DNA of 64,000 nucleotides. Origin: an uncultured Myxococcales bacterium. GTDB lineage: Bacteria; Myxococcota_A; Polyangia; Polyangiales; Polyangiaceae. The stretch lies in the NCBI GenBank assembly GCA_937949945.1, contig CALFEQ010000084.1:87045-151044 (forward strand), given 5' to 3'. Below the pieces are notes generated by a model. It saw only the letters and a list, made by a program, of their open reading frames with translations. It searched no databases and was not told the DNA's origin. This document shows, piece after piece, positions 51,928 through 61,200 of this stretch. Positions within the stretch are counted from its first letter, which is position 1, and every line of letters starts with the position of its first letter. Made by a program: the position numbers and the translations under genes.

Positions 51928-53433
51928 TCAGGAACCCGTCAGGAGGTGATCGGCGAGGCGCGTCGCCAAGGCGACGATCGTGAGCGTCGGGTTCGCGCTG
52001 CCTCCGGTCGGGAAGACGCTCGAGCCGGCGATGTAGAGGTTCTCGACGTCGAAACACCGGCAGTTGCGGTCGACGACTCCGTCGCGTGCGTTGGCGGCCA
52101 TGCGCGTCGTGCCCATGTGATGTCCTCCGGGCAGCGGTGTCCAGTCGAACCTGTCACCCTCCGACGGGACGAAGAGGCGACCGCCGAGCGTCCGCGCGAC
52201 GAAGACGCCCGCCGCGACGAGCGCGCGCTTGAGGGCGACGTCGTCCTCCCGACGGATCGTCCACCGCAGGTCGACGCGAGGGACACCGAGGGCGTCGACC
52301 TCCTCGGACAGCATCACTCGGCTCTCTTCGTCCGGTGTCTGCTCGGCGCGGATCGTGAGTCCGACCCGCTCCGGTCTCTCGTCGCGTCGCGCCAGGAGCG
52401 CGGAGGCGGTGTTCGCGCCGATCATCTCGTTGTCGATCTCCATCCCCGGGCTGAGCTCGATGGTGAAATCGACGAGCCCGAGCGACTCGCGGAGCGCGGC
52501 GGTGGGCGCCCAGACGCCCATGAGCTCCACCTTCTGCGTGCTCGCTCCCGTCCAGACCTCGACGGCGTGGCGAAGGTAGAGTCCGAGATCGGGCACGTTC
52601 GGGGCAATGAGGCCCGCGGACGAGTAGTAATGCGGATGCTCCATGAAGCACCGCCCTACGAAGCCGCTCCCGTTCGCCACGCCCCCGGGTTCTTGCGATC
52701 GCGAGGCGAGGAGGATGCGCGCGTTCTCGATGCCGCCCATCGCAAGCACGAAGCGAGCGGCCTCCACCCGGAACGGCACGGGCACGCCGCTGCCGGCGTA
52801 CGCGCGACACTCGAGCCGGGAGACGTTCTTGCGTGCGTCGTCGAGCACGATCTCGACGACGTTCGCGAACAGATAGATCGCCACGTCGTTTGCTGCCGCG
52901 AGGACCGGGCCGTACTTCGGTCCGAAACGTGTCGGCGGACTGAAGCGGAAGAACCTCGTTTCGTACTCCCGGGGCGCCGAGGGCCACGGCTCGTGAGGGC
53001 TCGTCGCGAGGAGGACGTCGCGGTCCCACGGAACGTCTCCGAGCTCGAGGATGCGGTTCGCGAGCGCATAGTACGGCGCGAGCTCGTCGTACGTGATCGG
53101 CCAGCCGCTCCGCGGGATCCACGGGCGCTCGAGGAAGTCCTCGCGTTCGAGGGGCATGCACCAGCCGGCCCAGTCGGTCGTCGATCCTCCGAGCTGCCGG
53201 CGGCGCATGCGATGAGGCTCCCACGTCCGGATCCCGCTCATCCGGCCACGGTAGGCGTCCTGGATCGCCTCCGTGGTTTCCGTCGGTCCCCCCGCCTCGA
53301 GGACGATCACCGACAGCCCGCGGCCTTGCAGAGCGAGCGCGAGCGTCATGCCCGCCGCCCCGGAGCCGACGATGCACACGTCGGCCTTCAGCACTTGGCC
53401 TTCGGCGACGTCCGTCAGGGCGTTGAAGAGCAT
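51928..53433 (-). CDS. GMC-family FAD-dependent oxidoreductase
   Basis: A 501-aa flavoprotein. FAD-binding GSGAAGM at about 23-29 and VIVLEAGG, then GGSTTDWAGWCMPLE and the C-terminal GGHHMGTTRMA, with NLYIAGSSVFPTGGSANPT, are diagnostic for GMC oxidoreductases. The catalytic His is in GGHHMGTTRM. These enzymes oxidise sugars or alcohols. The protein lacks an evident signal peptide, and the next gene has a Tat-like signal, so export by a hitchhiker route is plausible. Substrate unknown. Confidence 0.93.
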   Translation of the reverse strand: MLFNALTDVAEGQVLKADVCIVGSGAAGMTLALALQGRGLSVIVLEAGGPTETTEAIQDAYRGRMSGIRTWEPHRMRRRQLGGSTTDWAGWCMPLEREDFLERPWIPRSGWPITYDELAPYYALANRILELGDVPWDRDVLLATSPHEPWPSAPREYETRFFRFSPPTRFGPKYGPVLAAANDVAIYLFANVVEIVLDDARKNVSRLECRAYAGSGVPVPFRVEAARFVLAMGGIENARILLASRSQEPGGVANGSGFVGRCFMEHPHYYSSAGLIAPNVPDLGLYLRHAVEVWTGASTQKVELMGVWAPTAALRESLGLVDFTIELSPGMEIDNEMIGANTASALLARRDERPERVGLTIRAEQTPDEESRVMLSEEVDALGVPRVDLRWTIRREDDVALKRALVAAGVFVARTLGGRLFVPSEGDRFDWTPLPGGHHMGTTRMAANARDGVVDRNCRCFDVENLYIAGSSVFPTGGSANPTLTIVALATRLADHLLTGS

Positions 53434-53584
53434 CGTTCACGGATCGTTTACACGGCGACGCCCGTCGATGGGAACGATCCCGACGTGCTGCGAGGATCTG
53501 CACACCAACCGGTGTGCGCGCGGCCTCGGGCGACCACGAGCAAGCTCCACCGTCGACCGCACCGCATCGACGGCGTCGTTCGCC

Positions 53585-54475
53585 TCACGCCTCCTCGTCG
53601 CGGCCGCGGCCGAAGATCTTCGAGCCGGGCGGGACGGACCGCGTGAGCCACACGTTGCCGCCGATGATGGACCCGGCCCCGATCACCGTCTCGCCGCCGA
53701 GGATGGTCGCGCCCGCGTAGATCGTGACGCCGTCTTCGATGGTCGGGTGTCGCTTCCCGTTGTCGTCGCGCCGGGTGACGCTGAGGGCGCCGAGCGTGAC
53801 GCCTTGGTACAGCTTCACGTCGTTGCCGATGACGGTCGTCTCGCCGATGACGACGCCCGTGCCGTGGTCGATGAAGAAGCGCTCGCCGATCTGCGCGTTC
53901 GGGTGGATGTCGATGCCCGTGCGCGAGTGCGCGTGCTCGGTGATGATGCGCGGGATGATCGGGACACCGGCGCGAGCGAGGCGATGCGCGATCCGGTAGG
54001 CGACGACCGCCTCGATCGACGGATACGAGAAGACGATCTCCTCGACGTTCCGCGCGGCGGGGTCGCCGGCGTACGCGGCGCGCACGTCCGCGTTGATGAG
54101 CCGGCGGAGCTCCGGGATGTCCTTGAACAGTCCGAGGACGACGTCCTCGCCCGAGCCGGCGGGGAGGATCCGCTCGGTCCGCCCCATCCAGTGGTCGTAC
54201 GTGAGCGCGCGCTCGATCTGATCGACCAGCAGGTGGTGTGCGGCATAGAGGTGCTCGGCGATGGCCTGGCGCAGGTTGTCCCGTTGGAGCGCGTGCGTCG
54301 CATAGAAGCCGACGAAGAGCGCGGACTTGATGTGCTCCAGCGCCTCGATCACCGCTCGCTTGTTCGGCAGCGCCGCGCTCTCGAGGTTGTCGATCTCGAG
54401 CTCGCCCGTGTAGCTGGCCACGACGCCGTCGATGGCGGCTTCGAGCTCGCGAAAGCGCTTCGGCTCGGTCCTCAT
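53585..54475 (-). CDS. serine O-acetyltransferase (EpsC/CysE-like)
   Basis: A 296-aa hexapeptide-repeat acetyltransferase that makes O-acetylserine for cysteine synthesis. The N-terminal helical region (about 1-180) is followed by the left-handed beta helix with ITEHAHSRTGIDIHPNAQIG, ERFFIDHGTGVVIGETTVIG, VKLYQGVTLGALSV, RHPTIEDGVTIYAGATILGG. The long form is the EpsC type, seen also in exopolysaccharide loci. The start at 54475 is followed by a good N-terminus; upstream frames are shadow. Divergent from the Uma2 gene. Confidence 0.92.
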   Translation of the reverse strand: MRTEPKRFRELEAAIDGVVASYTGELEIDNLESAALPNKRAVIEALEHIKSALFVGFYATHALQRDNLRQAIAEHLYAAHHLLVDQIERALTYDHWMGRTERILPAGSGEDVVLGLFKDIPELRRLINADVRAAYAGDPAARNVEEIVFSYPSIEAVVAYRIAHRLARAGVPIIPRIITEHAHSRTGIDIHPNAQIGERFFIDHGTGVVIGETTVIGNDVKLYQGVTLGALSVTRRDDNGKRHPTIEDGVTIYAGATILGGETVIGAGSIIGGNVWLTRSVPPGSKIFGRGRDEEA

Positions 54476-54496
54476 GCCGCGTACCCTACCAAAAGA

Positions 54497-54524
54497 GGCT
54501 CCGGGCTCCAGGCTCCGGGCTCCA
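54497..54524. repeat. tandem 14-bp direct repeat
   Basis: GGCTCCGGGCTCCA occurs twice in a row (54497-54510 and 54511-54524) between the acetyltransferase start and the Uma2 gene. Each copy is itself made of two CTCC-like units. Role unknown. Confidence 0.6.
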
Positions 54525-54631
54525 GATGGGGTTGCGTAAGCGTCCTCGTCGCTGTCTCTCCACATGCGATCCGAGGTCGGTCCGGATGCTCGACCTTGAC
54601 CGGGGCGGGGGCCGCCTTCACGCTGGCCTTG

Positions 54632-55413
54632 ATGCTCCCGATCCGCCGCACGCCCGAGGGCTATCCGATGGCGCCTACGCAGGAGGAGTGGGACGCGCTC
54701 ACCGATGCCGAGCGGGCCGAGGTGCTCGCGGCGCTTCCGGGTGAGGTGACGGACGCTGAAATGTCGCCGCCCGAGGGGGATCGGTACTTCAAGGGAAAGT
54801 GCGCCCGCTCGATGCGCTCCGCGGCTTCTTTCGGCGGCAGCGCCGGCGCGTCTACTTGGCGGCGGAGCTTCCGGTCTACTATCCGAACACGCCGCGGTTC
54901 GCGCCCGATCTCCTCGCGGTGCTGGATGTCGAGGATCACGATCGCGACAAGTTGGTCGTGAGCGCGGAGGGGCGAGGCCTCGATTGGGTGCTCGAGGTTC
55001 ACGTCGGGGGCGACAGGAAGAAGGACGCCGAGCGGAACGTCGTCCGGTACGCGCAACTCGGGATCCCCGAGTACTTCGTCTACGATCGCGCGAACAACCG
55101 CCTACACGGGTATCGGCTGCCGACCTCCGACGCACGCAAGTACGTCGCGATCGTTCCTCAGCATGGTCGTTACGAGTCCCGGGTGCTCGGGCTCGATGTC
55201 CAGGTCGAGGCCGACAGGCTGCGCTTCTTCTCCGGCACCGCGCTCCTCCTGGAGAGCGAGGAGCTCATCGCTCGACTCGAGGAGATGCTCGACCAGGTTC
55301 AACAACGCCTAGAGGAGGAGGCGCGCCTTCGCGAGGAGGAGGCGCGCCGTCGTGAAGAGGCAGAGGCCGAGGTGAGGCGGCTGCGCGAGGAGCTGAGTCG
55401 TCTGAAGAAGTAG
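54632..55413 (+). pseudogene. Uma2-family (DUF820) nuclease-like gene with a frameshift
   Basis: The N-terminal part (54632 to about 54797) reads MLPIRRTPEGYPMAPTQE and PEGDRYFKGK in one frame. The rest (from about 54799) reads RPLDALRGFFRRQRRR, FAPDLLAVLDVEDH, WVLEVHVGGDRKKDAERNV and IPEYFVYDRANN in the next frame to 55413. Both halves match Uma2-type restriction-fold proteins, which are common in myxobacteria. One base appears lost near the run GGGAAAG at 54793-54799. A strain mutation or a sequencing error can explain it. The C-terminal coiled coil is Glu/Arg-rich. Confidence 0.75.
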
Positions 55414-55419
55414 CCTCAA

Positions 55420-56346
55420 TCAGGGCAGCGACTTGAAGAAGGCCCACGCCTCCTTCATGGCGTCGCGCCAGATCGCGTGGCCGAGGCCCGGGATGATGCA
55501 CTGCTTGACGGGCTTGTCCTCCGGGCAGCCGTCGAACGTCTCGCAAGGCTCGGGCGTGGACGGCGAGCGCGATCTGCCGCAGCCGTTCGTCGCCGCGTAG
55601 CAGATCGCGGTGAACTCGCCGCTCGCCGGCTCGACCTCGGTGTCCTCCGCGCCGTGCGTGACGAGCGTGGCGATGGGGCCGCCCGGGCAGATGTAGCAGC
55701 CGTTCGGGCGCTGATCGTAGCCCATCTGCTCCTCGTCCGGGCCGCCGCCGGCGTTCACTGCGATCGCCTTGAAGACGCCTCCGAAGCGACAGGCGAAGTG
55801 CGAGATGAAGAAGCCGCCGCCGCTGTAGCCGAACGCGTAGACTTTCTCTCCGTCGATGTTGAGCTTGCCCTTGATCTCCTCGATCAGGGCATGGATGAAG
55901 TACATGTCCGCGTTCCAGTCGTTCGGCGTGTAGATGTCCCAGTCGCCCGAGGCGGCTCCGGGGTACGCGATCACGGCTTCGTTCTTCGAGACCGAGTCGA
56001 AGGGCAGGCCTCTCGCCATTCCGTCGGGGGTGCCCGGGTTGCCGTGAAACGACACGACGAGCGGGTATGCCTTGTTCTCGTCGTAGTCCTTGGGAACGCT
56101 CAGGATGTACCGGCGCGTCCTGCCGCCGTGTTCCATCGTCTCGTCCGTCGTGACGACGAACGACTCCTCGGGCTTCGGGTCACCCGAGCTGTTGCCCGAC
56201 GAGCTTCCGCCCGAGCTCGTCTGTCCGCTCGAGGTCCCGAAGGCGGGGTCACCGGAGGACGACGAGCCGCTGGTGGAGCCGTCATCGCATGCGAAGGCCG
56301 CGATCACGAAGAGCGCGGCGCCCGGAAGAAAAAGAAGCCTACGCAT
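55420..56346 (-). CDS. PHB-depolymerase/esterase-like lipoprotein
   Basis: A 308-aa alpha/beta hydrolase. Signal with core GAALFVIAAFAC, a Ser/Gly spacer, then the hydrolase fold: VVSFHGNPG oxyanion-hole motif, VIAYPGAASGDWDIY, catalytic GYSGGGFF (GxSxG Ser), and LVTHGAEDTEVEP with catalytic Asp, and GLGHAIW with catalytic His. It belongs to the PHB depolymerase/LpqC or feruloyl-esterase-like group. Acts outside the cytoplasm on a polyester or ester-linked substrate; not known which. Tail-to-tail with the Uma2 gene. Confidence 0.88.
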   Translation of the reverse strand: MRRLLFLPGAALFVIAAFACDDGSTSGSSSSGDPAFGTSSGQTSSGGSSSGNSSGDPKPEESFVVTTDETMEHGGRTRRYILSVPKDYDENKAYPLVVSFHGNPGTPDGMARGLPFDSVSKNEAVIAYPGAASGDWDIYTPNDWNADMYFIHALIEEIKGKLNIDGEKVYAFGYSGGGFFISHFACRFGGVFKAIAVNAGGGPDEEQMGYDQRPNGCYICPGGPIATLVTHGAEDTEVEPASGEFTAICYAATNGCGRSRSPSTPEPCETFDGCPEDKPVKQCIIPGLGHAIWRDAMKEAWAFFKSLP

Positions 56347-56429
56347 ATGCCTCTCACGGTGAATCGATCGCTGCCGCTCGTCAACGCGTTCGCGGCCTCA
56401 CGAGCGCGTCTCTCCCGAGGGGCGAGGCG

Positions 56430-58235
56430 TCAGTGTGGGCGAGCGCGATCCATCACGTCGCGGCGTAGCCAGATCCGGACCGTGCCGAAGGCCGCCGTGC
56501 GGACGTAGCGATCCGACATGAATGCGTGGAGACGCGGGCAATGCCGCGCGAAGTCCTCCTCCGCGTTCTCGGGATGGGTGAACGGCGCGCGATCCAGGAG
56601 GACGAACGCTGCAGGCGGAGAGGCCTCGACGGCGCGGAGCACGAGCTCCTCGGCCTCGTCACGGTACGCGCGCAGCCACGCCTTCAGCTCTTCGGACGGC
56701 CGCGCGCCGGGTCCTCCTTCGAGGGCCGCATCGACGTTCAGCTCGAAGTTGTAGATGACGGGCGAGGCGCTCTTGCGTCGCGCCAGGAACAAGAGGTACG
56801 GGTCGAAGCCGTACGTCTGGATGCGCTCGTCGGGGAGCGTGTGGAAGGCGAGGTAGGCCGCGGCGTCGCGCAGGTCGTTCGCGAAGAAGTCGCCCCACGG
56901 GAACAGATCGACGTACGCGCGTGTGGCGCGCTTCTCGGCGGCCGCGCCGGCCGTCGACCAGCGGCCCTTCACCCCGGGCGAGAGCCACGCGTCCTCGGCC
57001 GACTTGAAGCCGAGCCCGAGCGCGATCGCCGGAGCGAGCGCCGCAGCGGCGATGAGCGCCCACGGTCGCGCGCCGGCACGACCTTCGTGTGTGGTCTGCA
57101 GGTAACGCGCGAGCGCGGCGACGATCACGAGCTGCATCACCGCCGTGCCGAGTGTGAGCATGTGCAGGTGATACGGGAACGCCTTTCCTTGCCCGACGAA
57201 CACGAGCAGGCCGCCGATCGGGAGGACGAGCGCGAGGAGCGCACGGCGCGGCATCCGGAAGACGCGGTACGCGACGGCGAAGCACGCGAAGCTGGCGAAG
57301 GCCCAGTCGAGCCGCGGCGCGTTGTCGTATGCGCGGTAGATGCCGATCAGCGACGCGTTCCAGATCGTGTGGTGCAGGCGTGGCACCTTCGAGAGGATCT
57401 CGATGCCGCGTACGGGATCGGCGTATGCGAGGACGAACGCGAGCATCGCGGCGCAGCTCACGAGCGCTCCGGCGCCGGCCGCCACCGCCACGCGTCGGAG
57501 CGGCAGGCGCACGTTCGCGCGATCGAGCCAGAGCACGGCGGCTTGGAGCGCGAAGAAGATCGCGCACGGCGGCTTGCCGAACCACGCGAGCGAGGAGGTG
57601 ATCCCTGCGAAGAAAAAGGCCGCGAGGGCGCGCCTCGGATCGCTCGTGGCGTGCCCGATCGATTGCAGGCCGAGCGACCCGAGCACGAGCATGGAGTAGA
57701 GCCCCTCGCGCTGGGCGGTGTGCCACCAGTCGTAGCGAACGTACTGCGCGCCGAGCACGCCGACGCCCGCGAGCATCCAGAGGAGGCGAGCCCAGGACCC
57801 GGAGCGCGCGATCCGCGAGCCTTCCTCGCGAGCGGGGCGCGCGAGGTCGAGACCGACCCATCGCGGCAGCGTCCACGACGCGAACAGGTACACCGTGACG
57901 AGCAGGAGCGTGTCGATCGTTCGGAACGTGTGCTCGTCCTCGCCCCCGAGGAGCTGCATCACCAGGTGCCACGCGTGGGGCAGCGGCCCGTTGATCTCGT
58001 GGATGTCGCGGTATGCGCGGTCGCCGTTGCGCAGGGCCCACGCGACGTATTGGAAGATGCCCTGGTCGCGCCCGAAGATGGCGAACGACTGCTCGTACAG
58101 GGCCCAGAGCGAGGGCCCGGCCGCGACGACGCCGACGAGGAGCGGGAGGAGCCAGCTCGCGCGCGAGGCGATCGCCGAGGCGATGACCGCCGGACGATCC
58201 TGCAACGAGCGCGCCGCCGCCTTCGGTGTGCTCAT
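56430..58235 (-). CDS. GT-C-fold membrane protein
   Basis: A 601-aa polytopic protein with about ten membrane segments and a soluble end (about 450-601). The first loop has FGRDQGIFQYVAWALRNGD and HEINGPLPHAWH, with the GT-C acidic residue and a proline-rich motif. The start ATG at 58235 overlaps the upstream stop as ATGA, so it is translated with the ankyrin-fused gene. A polyprenyl-linked-sugar-using glycosyltransferase is likely; substrate unknown. Confidence 0.83.
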   Translation of the reverse strand: MSTPKAAARSLQDRPAVIASAIASRASWLLPLLVGVVAAGPSLWALYEQSFAIFGRDQGIFQYVAWALRNGDRAYRDIHEINGPLPHAWHLVMQLLGGEDEHTFRTIDTLLLVTVYLFASWTLPRWVGLDLARPAREEGSRIARSGSWARLLWMLAGVGVLGAQYVRYDWWHTAQREGLYSMLVLGSLGLQSIGHATSDPRRALAAFFFAGITSSLAWFGKPPCAIFFALQAAVLWLDRANVRLPLRRVAVAAGAGALVSCAAMLAFVLAYADPVRGIEILSKVPRLHHTIWNASLIGIYRAYDNAPRLDWAFASFACFAVAYRVFRMPRRALLALVLPIGGLLVFVGQGKAFPYHLHMLTLGTAVMQLVIVAALARYLQTTHEGRAGARPWALIAAAALAPAIALGLGFKSAEDAWLSPGVKGRWSTAGAAAEKRATRAYVDLFPWGDFFANDLRDAAAYLAFHTLPDERIQTYGFDPYLLFLARRKSASPVIYNFELNVDAALEGGPGARPSEELKAWLRAYRDEAEELVLRAVEASPPAAFVLLDRAPFTHPENAEEDFARHCPRLHAFMSDRYVRTAAFGTVRIWLRRDVMDRARPH

Positions 58236-61200
58236 CGATCGTGCTCGCGTAGCAGGGAAGCCACGCGGTCGCTGCCGTTCTCGCGCGCCACCTCGAGCGC
58301 GGTCTTCCCCCGAGCGAGGCGTGTGGTGTCGGCGCCGGCCGCGAGGAGCAGCGCCGCCCGCTCGACCGCGTCCGTACGTGCCGCCTCGTGGAGCGGCGGC
58401 CACGCGTCCGGACGGAGCGCGGCGCCCGCCTGGAGGAGCGCCTCCGCCGCGCGATCGCGTCCGTAACGGAGCGCCACGTCGAGCGGGGTCTCGAGCGAGG
58501 GCGTCTTCTCCTCGATGGCGTACGTGTCCGCGTTCGCGACGATCGCGCGCACGGCGAGCGCGTTGTCGGCCGCCGCCGCGGCGTGGAGCGCGCCGAAGCC
58601 GCGCGCGTCCGCACGCCGAGGATCGGCCTTGCGGAGGAGCGGCGCGATCGCGGCAGCCCGCGCGGGCTCGATCGACGCGAGCAAATGGAGCGGGGTCTGC
58701 TCGAACGAGTCCGCCTTCTCCGTGTCCGCGCCCGCCGCCACGAGCGCAGCGACGGCCTCCGGCGAGCCGGAGAGCACCGCATCGTGCAGCGCCGTGCGCC
58801 TTCGTGGACCCGCCTCCGCGTCGATGGTGGCGGCTCCAGCGCGCGATCGCATCGCCGATGCGATCACGGCCGTCGCCGCACCGTGCCCGCGCCGCGCCGC
58901 GAGGTGGAGCGGTGTCGCGCCGTCCGGCGCGCGCACGTCGAGCCGCGCGCCGCGCTCGACGAGGAGCGCGACGATACGGGCGTCTCCGGCGTCGGCCGCG
59001 GCCAGCAGCGGAGCGTCGGGGCCATCGCCGTCGATGCTGGCGCCCCGTGCGAGCGCCTCCTCGACCGCGCCGCGCCCGAGGCCGATCGCCTCGCGGACGC
59101 TCGGACGCGCGCATCCGGACGCGGGGACCAGCGTCGAGAGGCAGGCCGTCACGAAGAGGGCTGTGCTCGGGAGCGCAGGGAAGCGCGCGCGTGCGATCTC
59201 CACGAGGCTCGCGAGCCGGACGTTGCGCCGCGCCCCCGCCTCGACGAGCAGCGCCGCGAACAGGACGCCGAGGAGGAGCGCGAGCCCCGTACCCCCTGCG
59301 CGCGAGAGCCCGAGCTGGTTGCCGCCCGGCGTCGGATGATCGAGCGGCGACAGCGGCGGGTGGAAGCGCGGATCGACGCTCCGCCGTGCGTGGGCGAGGA
59401 CGTGAGGGACCGCCCGGAGCGCGCCGCCGAGGTCACCGACGTCGACGTAGCGACCGGCCAGCTCGTAGAGCGTCGCGCGGATCCTCCGCGGGTCGGCGAT
59501 CGATCCGCAGCCGTCGACACCGAAGCCCCACCACCCGAGTCGAATCGTGCACGGGCCGGTCATCGTCGTGCCGACGTTCGGCTGCGCCGTCGTCTCGGGC
59601 GCGGTCGCGTGCTGGCCGCCCTCCGCCTCGACGCGGACGTCGACTTCCATGCCCCATGCCGCGAGCGTCGCGAGCATGTGCCCGGCGATCACGCGATCGC
59701 GCCGGGGCACGAGCCCTGCCGGATCGACGACGGCACGCACGGCGGTCGGCGCCACCTTCGGGACGTCCGGAGGACCCGGCTCCGACGTGTAGCGGACCTC
59801 GTAGACGACTTGCTTCTGCGCGGCGTTCCACGTCGCCGCGATCGCCGGTGCCCACTGGGCGAACGGCGTCTCGAAGACGCGCACGGGCTCGAGCGTGAGC
59901 TTCGGGTTGTCGCGGAGGTGGAGGCGCGAGCGGTAGTCGTCGAACACCGGCAGCACCGGCTCGCTCGACTGCGGGAGGACGAGCCACCGGACGCGGCGCT
60001 CCGCCAGCCACTCGGAGATCCGTCCGGACTCGAGGAGCGCCGCCGTGTGCGCATCGCTCAGCCCTCCGAGGTCGATGATCCTCCGCTCCGACGCCCAGCC
60101 GATGCCGCCGATGTCGAAGCTCGCGACGATGCCCTCGGGAAGGGTGGAGAGCCAGCGACCCGCGGCGATCTCGGTTCCGTCGACGTGTGCCACCGCGAGC
60201 GCGTTCGCCTGGCGGAGGGACGTCGCGACCGGCGCCGCGAGCGCGACGAACGGAGCGATGCCGAGAGCGGCGAACCATCCGAAGCGGACGTCCTCCTTCG
60301 CGCCGACGATGCGCGCGAGCGCGCGGAGGACGAACGCCGCTCCGAGCGGGAGCGCCGCCGCGAAGAGCAGTGGCGTGAGCGGCTGGTAGCGACCGCCGTG
60401 GCCCGGCGTCGGCAACAGGAGCGCGTAGAAGACGGCGTGGAAGATGCCCCAGCCGAACAGGAGGAGCAGTCCGTCTCGGTCGCTCCGCGTCGCGCTCGCG
60501 TCGGCGCGTGACGTCGAGCGCACGATCCGTAGAGCGCCGTACGCCGCGAGCGCGGTGAGCACCCAGAGGACGGCGAGGCTCGTGTCGAACGTGTACGTCC
60601 CGAGGCGCGTGCCCCACGCGTCGAGGAAGTCGAGGACACGGTCGACGCGCGAGAGGCCGAGGGACGTCTCGAACCACAGCCAACGGCGGCCCGCGAGCGT
60701 GCTCGGGACGGCCTGCCCCGTCTTCACGACGTTCGACCCGACGTAGAGCGCGACGGACGCGGCCCAGGGCGCGGCGATCGCGAACGCACGGCGCACGTCC
60801 TTCGTGCGCAGGAGCATCCATCCGGCGAGGATCCCGCCGAGCGGCACGGCGTCCGGTCGGAGCAGCGCGAGCGCGCCGGCGGCGACGCCGCAGCCGATGG
60901 CGCTTCGCAGCTTGCCGCCCGGGGCGGTGGCGCCCGCGATGGCCGCGAGCGACAGCGCGACGAAGGGGATCGCCTCCATTCCCGAGCACACGAACCAGAG
61001 CACGTTCGGAGACGCGCACGCGAACAGCGTCGTCGCGAGCACGGCGCATCTCCACGCGACGGGTCCGGCCTCGACGGGGCGCGCCCGGGAGAGGAGCGTG
61101 AAGAGGAGCTGCCCCGTCGCGAGCGCCGACGCGCCGTTGAGGACGAGGGCCCAAACGGACGGGTCGATGCGGAGGAGCGCGAAGTTCACCGCGAGGAGCG

